64,000 nt of DNA from Anthopleura xanthogrammica (taxonomy: Eukaryota > Cnidaria > Anthozoa > Actiniaria > Actiniidae): NCBI GenBank assembly GCA_964019055.1, contig OZ025209.1, positions 13,624,981 to 13,688,980 of the forward strand, given 5' to 3'. A program made the position numbers and the translations under genes. How positions within the stretch are numbered: the first letter of the stretch is position 1; the number at the start of each line of letters is the position of its first letter. The notes below the pieces were generated by a model that saw only the letters and a program-made list of their open reading frames with translations, ran no database searches and had not been told where the DNA came from. This document shows, in pieces, positions 59,858 to 64,000 of the stretch.

Positions 59858-60134
59858 CAGAACAAAAAAATCCTTCGCGTTCGCAAAATAATGTCAAACT
59901 ACTGCTAAACGTTACCTACAATATCTATTTACCTTTCCTGAAAGCGACATTTGTGAAAACTTTTTCTTTGCGGAGTTAGAATTTTTCTTGTACAGGTGCT
60001 TTCAGTAGAATAGTTTGAACGATTTCACCTTCCTAGCAATTTCAAAATTATCTCTCAAACGAACGAATGAATACAGCTAACGTTCAGCAGTAGTTTGACA
60101 TTATTTTGCGAACGCGAAGGATTTTTTTGTTCTG
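59858..60134. mobile_element. Foldback element with near-perfect 57-bp arms
   Basis: CAGAACAAAAAAATCCTTCG, CGTTCGCAAAATAATGTCAA, CTACTGCT is repeated inverted at the right with about one mismatch in 57. The low divergence indicates a young insertion. Confidence 0.8.
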
Positions 60135-60177
60135 TTCACCTTAATACAAAACTAACTTTGTTTTGCGATGAATCTAA

Positions 60178-60354
60178 AGCCTGGTTCACACTAGCGACGC
60201 AAGCATAAGCTTAACGACATTCGCAAGCGCAGGTACTTTAAGAATGACTGAATGTAGTCTTTCCAAATATAAAGAGGTTAGCTGACCGTGAAAGACTATC
60301 TGCGCTTGCGTATGTCGTTATGCCTATGCTTGCGTGGCTAGTGTGAACCAGGTA
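60178..60354. mobile_element. Foldback MITE, CCTGGTTCACACTAGC ends
   Basis: CCTGGTTCACACTAGC, ACGCAAGCATAAGC and GACATTCGCAAGCGCAG are inverted at the right with a few mismatches. Non-coding. Confidence 0.8.
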
Positions 60355-60451
60355 TAATTAAAATGCTGCACCAGTAAAAAACAAATCTCGATTTTTACAA
60401 TTCAAGCCAATCCAATCACAAGCATTGGCGAGTCACGAATGCCCAACAGTA

Positions 60452-60478
60452 AGTATAAGTAAGTAAGTAAGTAAGTAT
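60452..60478 (+). repeat. AAGT microsatellite
   Basis: Short uninterrupted run of AAGT units. Confidence 0.8.
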
Positions 60479-60479
60479 T

Positions 60480-61659
60480 TGGCAATTTACACAGAGGCTC
60501 TTAAGACCACTTGAAAGGCACTCACGCGACCAATAAAAATTCGACAATATATCCAAACGCCCTTCATAGAGACAGGTAGACCGCACGCAATAAGAGGACT
60601 TGATGTAAAATTTACTGACCAGTGAATTAGGAGTGGCACACTTTCAACTAGGAAGAAAACAGCTATACCTGCCAAAGGATATCGAGAATATTTCAAGATT
60701 TTTGGTAAGTATTGATAAATGTTCCAGAGACTGTGCGGAAGGGTATCGGCTGTGCCAAAAACACATAGAAAAAAAGATCGTGACTGATCCAAATACTACT
60801 GAAACCTGGCAAAACGTTCAGTTCATTGCAGGAATATTCCATTTTCTCACTCTCAAGTGTCATCAGCAAAGTGTCAGGGGAAAGTAAATATAGTTGTCTA
60901 ATATCTAGCATGTTTCCTGCTCATACCTCAGGCGTAAGTGGATTAAGTGTGGCATCTTAATGTGCCATTAACTATATCTCATGAAGGTAATTCTCAGCGA
61001 GCATAATATGATCTCGGAAAGAAGTTCATTGATAAAGATAGGAAGACCAGCCATTTCGATGTCATTGTGACGTCATAAATCGCAAAGCCGAATCATGATC
61101 TAGAAAAAAACGAATGAGAATGAAGCGAATTACGAGAAAAGAAAGCGCTTTGGTGTTTGGGTAAAATAAGAAATAGCTTCTGAAAGAGGCGTTTTTGGGA
61201 CTTATTTCAAAGTTTGATTCATAGCTGAGGAGATTCAGGTAAGAACTACGATACCACTCACTACTGATTACACCATTGTTCAACATCTTGAAACACTTGA
61301 TATCTCGACACATACTTCAACAGTTGTTGGCAGCAACATCTGAAACGTGTTTCCCAACTCAAATTTGAATCTTGAAACGAGCTCACAGGCCATATTGGAA
61401 GCATTCTCAATAGACAGTTTAAGTGGCGGTTTTTGAACCCGTCAGGAACTCCGGGGTTTTTTTGCCATGCAAAAACATATGCTGAGGAAAAAATTTGAAC
61501 TTCGCAGTGTTATAATAGAGTTACACAGACTAATTTGTATATAGGCCCTGGCCTTGTAGATTGAATTAGAATCGAATTATTAAACATGAACTTTAAAATT
61601 AGGTCGCTTATTTTATGTCAAGAAAAAAAGAAAAGAAAAAAGAAAGAAATAGAAAAAAG
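60480..61659. other. Non-coding, no supported gene
   Basis: Overlapping short frames on both strands near 60487-60911 and 61062-61313 show no recognisable domain or coordinated splice sites. Confidence 0.3.
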
Positions 61660-61737
61660 AAAAGGAAGGAAGGAAGGAAGGAAGGAAGGAAGGAAGGAAG
61701 GAAGGAAGGAAGGAAGGAAGGAAGGAAGGAAGGAAAG
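61660..61737 (+). repeat. GGAA microsatellite
   Basis: About 19 uninterrupted GGAA units within purine-rich DNA. Confidence 0.95.
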
Positions 61738-62324
61738 ACTGAAGAAAGAAAGGAAAAAACAAAAAAACAAAGAAAAAAGGGGAGAAAACCATAGATTTTC
61801 CCAAGGTTGCATTCAACTGCTCATGTCGAAGAACTGCTCATGTAGAAGAGAACTCTAAGGGGGGCTAGTCTGCTGCCTATCACATCAGTAATAGCAACTT
61901 CCGGTAGTGGAAAACAGGTGCGGATTTTCCATATTTAGACCACTTGTGAGTGCAATGCAAGGCTCTCTAGCACACAGTTTTTAAAACAGGTAGAAGTCTG
62001 TAGAATACAAGTTGTGATCAGACGATTGGCGCCGTCTATAGCAAATGTGGTAAAATCTTTTTTTGTGTGTGTGTACTCTGCTGTCAAAGGCACAAATTAA
62101 ACCCGATAGAAAATCATGACGAAGAAAACAAATTTCAATCTCTTTGGAGATAAGAGTTCATTATAAAAGTTATTAGGTGTTGGAGGTATTTGAAACGCCG
62201 ACGTCTTAAGGATCAGCAAGTGAAAACGTTTAATACAAGGCGCTTATATTTTTTCATTAGAGTTAAATAGAACTATGTTGGTTCTGTAAATTGTGGATCA
62301 GATGATCAACACCAAGCGATTATC

Positions 62325-62574
62325 ATGAAATTGCCCTATTTCACTACGACGTCAGATCAAAACAATCTGTTGTTTTAACGCTAAGGATCATGGTCGCCAG
62401 AGGGGGCAAAATAGCAGCAAAACAAATCAAATCACAATAAAATTTGGTTCATGATATAGTGGAAAGTGAGAGCAGATAAATATTACATTAAATATCCCTA
62501 AAGATTTAGCCTAAATTTCTGTTATTCTTGTCCTTGTAAACAAGCTGTGACCCCATAGTGAAATAGGGCAATTA
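62325..62574. mobile_element. Foldback element with about 18-bp ends
   Basis: AAATTGCCCTATTTCACTA at the left is inverted at the right (TAGTGAAATAGGGCAATT). The interior is unrelated single-copy-looking sequence. Confidence 0.55.
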
Positions 62575-62591
62575 TCAGTGCATGGGAGAGG

Positions 62592-62685
62592 GGGTAGTCT
62601 CTTTGCAGCCGTTCTTTGTGTCGGCCCCGAATCCCTCCCCACTAAGAACGACCGATACTAAGAACGGCTGCAAAGGAGACTAGAA
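62592..62685. mobile_element. Very short foldback element
   Basis: GTAGTCTCTTTGCAGCCGTT at the left and AACGGCTGCAAAGGAGACTA at the right form a hairpin with about 30-bp arms. Confidence 0.65.
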
Positions 62686-63099
62686 AAGGGGCAGTGTTCT
62701 TCATTAAAGATAATTAAGTAGAACTGTGTTGGAACAAGTCCCCAAATCCCTTTTTCCTTCCTTCCCCTTCGTATTGCAAATGATAAGCCCAAAACATCAA
62801 AATCAATGTGAAAGGACTAGACTAACGGTTAGAAACAGGTGTTATTAAGGAAATGAATTTGATATGACCACCTAGAGGATATCAAATGAACAAATCTTCA
62901 GCTGTCAAGCTAGAGCAATCCATTATCTTTCAAAAGAACTAGGATCAGATAGGTTTGCTATCGCAGTCTGATCAGTTAATCCGTTTTAGTTTCCTAGGAA
63001 TTGTTTTTTTCCAGGGTAGAACTGACAACCTGGCCAGTTGTTCGGCGCGCATAGAAAGCTTTTTTTAGAGCAGTTTGTTTTGTTAAGTGAGCGATACAT

Positions 63100-63520
63100 A
63101 CCATGGCTGACAATTGGCTTTCTGTCTTAACCAATGAGAAAGCTCAAAAATGTATACCAACCAATCAGCAAGCTCGAAATACGGAAGCCATTTAAGAGTC
63201 ACTGTAATGATGTTGCTATATACCGAGAGTGTCATTTTCACTGTTCAAGCGTCGTGATTGGTTGTGTTGCATTTTCTCGTTTCGTGATTGGTTCAGATGG
63301 GAAGCCACTCGATAGTCAAGGTAAAGACATTTATCACACAATTAACTCTACCAAGAAAAAAATAACTGTAAGTTGTAGAAGTCTTGCTGTGTTGTTTATA
63401 CTTTCAAAAAACATTTAAATTACATTCTGTACTTTTCTCGATTTCGATTGGTTCAGAGAAAAGCCCTTTCAGTGTTACGCATAATGTCTCCCACTCAAAT
63501 ATAATTGGTCAAATCCTACA
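63100..63520. promoter_or_regulatory. Cluster of CCAAT/ATTGG boxes
   Basis: At least six CCAAT-type pentamers in both orientations lie here (near 63112, 63132, 63161, 63257, 63287, 63449 and 63505), with contexts such as AACCAATGAGAAAGC and GTGATTGGTTCAG that fit NF-Y sites. No adjacent gene could be identified within the window. Confidence 0.3.
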
Positions 63521-64000
63521 TCAATGTTCTAGGTATAAAGAACAAGATAGGTAATTTATTATCGAGTATTCGTATTGGAAATCGAAGCCATTCTTCCTAC
63601 GGAAGCTAACAAGACATCATAACAGGGTGGCTGAAGTCCCCGACTGACGTTTTGTTCTTAGGAACAATCTACTGAAAAGCGGTGAATACACAGCAACAAA
63701 ACCCAAAGGATCTAGCTGTTTATTCTTTTTGTCGTAACATCATCAACGGAGCAAAGGGAATCTTTACATTTGAAACTACAGTTAAGCTCCACTAGAGATC
63801 TCAAATACGCGAGATACCATTGAAAGGAAAAGGTGTTGGCAGGCAATACGAAACAGAGGAGATACCACAGAGTGATATTCAGCATGTCCGAGTCAAAGGT
63901 TTTCAAAGCATTTCCTCTATCAATTATCAGAACTTCTAGAAAGTAGAAATTTTTTTGTAAGCCATAATGAGGGGAAAACAATGACTGCATGACCTCATGA
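63521..64000. other. Window end, no supported gene
   Basis: A 92-codon minus-strand frame (63712-63990) runs to near the edge but shows no known domain; it could be part of an exon of a gene lying to the right. Confidence 0.2.

Noticed and set aside
61586..61858. Lys/Glu/Gly-rich frame and its opposite Ser/Phe/Pro frames
   Set aside because: Produced by the GGAA microsatellite.

Overview
This window looks like nuclear DNA of a non-bilaterian animal, most plausibly a cnidarian (anthozoan). The genes are intron-rich animal genes with intron positions close to vertebrate ones. The intergenic DNA is AT-rich and full of short foldback (MITE-like) elements, tRNA-derived SINEs and CR1/L2-like LINEs. 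The species assignment is inference; the gene identities rest on reading spliced exons by eye.

Layout. (1) 426-22470, minus strand: a CLIP-170 (CLIP1-type) microtubule plus-end tracking gene. 26 joined exons give about 1,284 residues, with two CAP-Gly domains and then a long coiled coil; the C-terminus lies beyond position 1. (2) 24102-27370, minus: UBE2L3 (UbcH7), five exons, 153 aa. (3) 28262-29816, minus: a rhomboid-family protein, divergent from (4) GPN3 at 30159-33299, plus, seven exons, 279 aa; the two start codons are 342 bp apart. (5) 35177-37039, minus: FKBP12 (FKBP1), six exons, 108 aa, with two unusual introns. It is divergent from (6) a PCMTD1/2-type protein at 38693-40165, plus, three coding exons, 279 aa, carrying a C-terminal SOCS box. 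A 98-bp near-identical piece of the PCMTD coding exon lies at 34173-34271. (7) 42095-44497: a 5'-truncated LINE split by a 1.28-kb Helitron/Helentron-like insertion. (8) 47829-48158, minus: a single-exon PLAC8/cornifelin-family gene. (9) 49396-49803: a large GAT/GAC microsatellite, followed by an intact LINE with a 1,075-aa endonuclease/reverse-transcriptase ORF (50067-53294). (10) 53.5-64 kb: mostly non-coding, with several foldback elements and one unrecognised compact gene candidate near 54.5-55.2 kb.

The host genes are housekeeping functions (microtubule dynamics, ubiquitin transfer, RNA polymerase II assembly, prolyl isomerisation, isoaspartate-type substrate recognition by a Cullin-RING ligase) and do not form a pathway. 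Two of them, UBE2L3 and FKBP1, share a 19-bp ZNF143/Staf-like promoter motif. The most notable observations are an AT-AA U12-type intron and an in-frame, stop-free 81-nt GC-AG intron, both in FKBP1; a probable non-autonomous Helentron inside a LINE; and an A-B-A'-B' block of four 147-nt exons (seven heptads each) in CLIP. I found no bacterial-type defence system, CRISPR array or rRNA gene, and no convincing functional tRNA gene.
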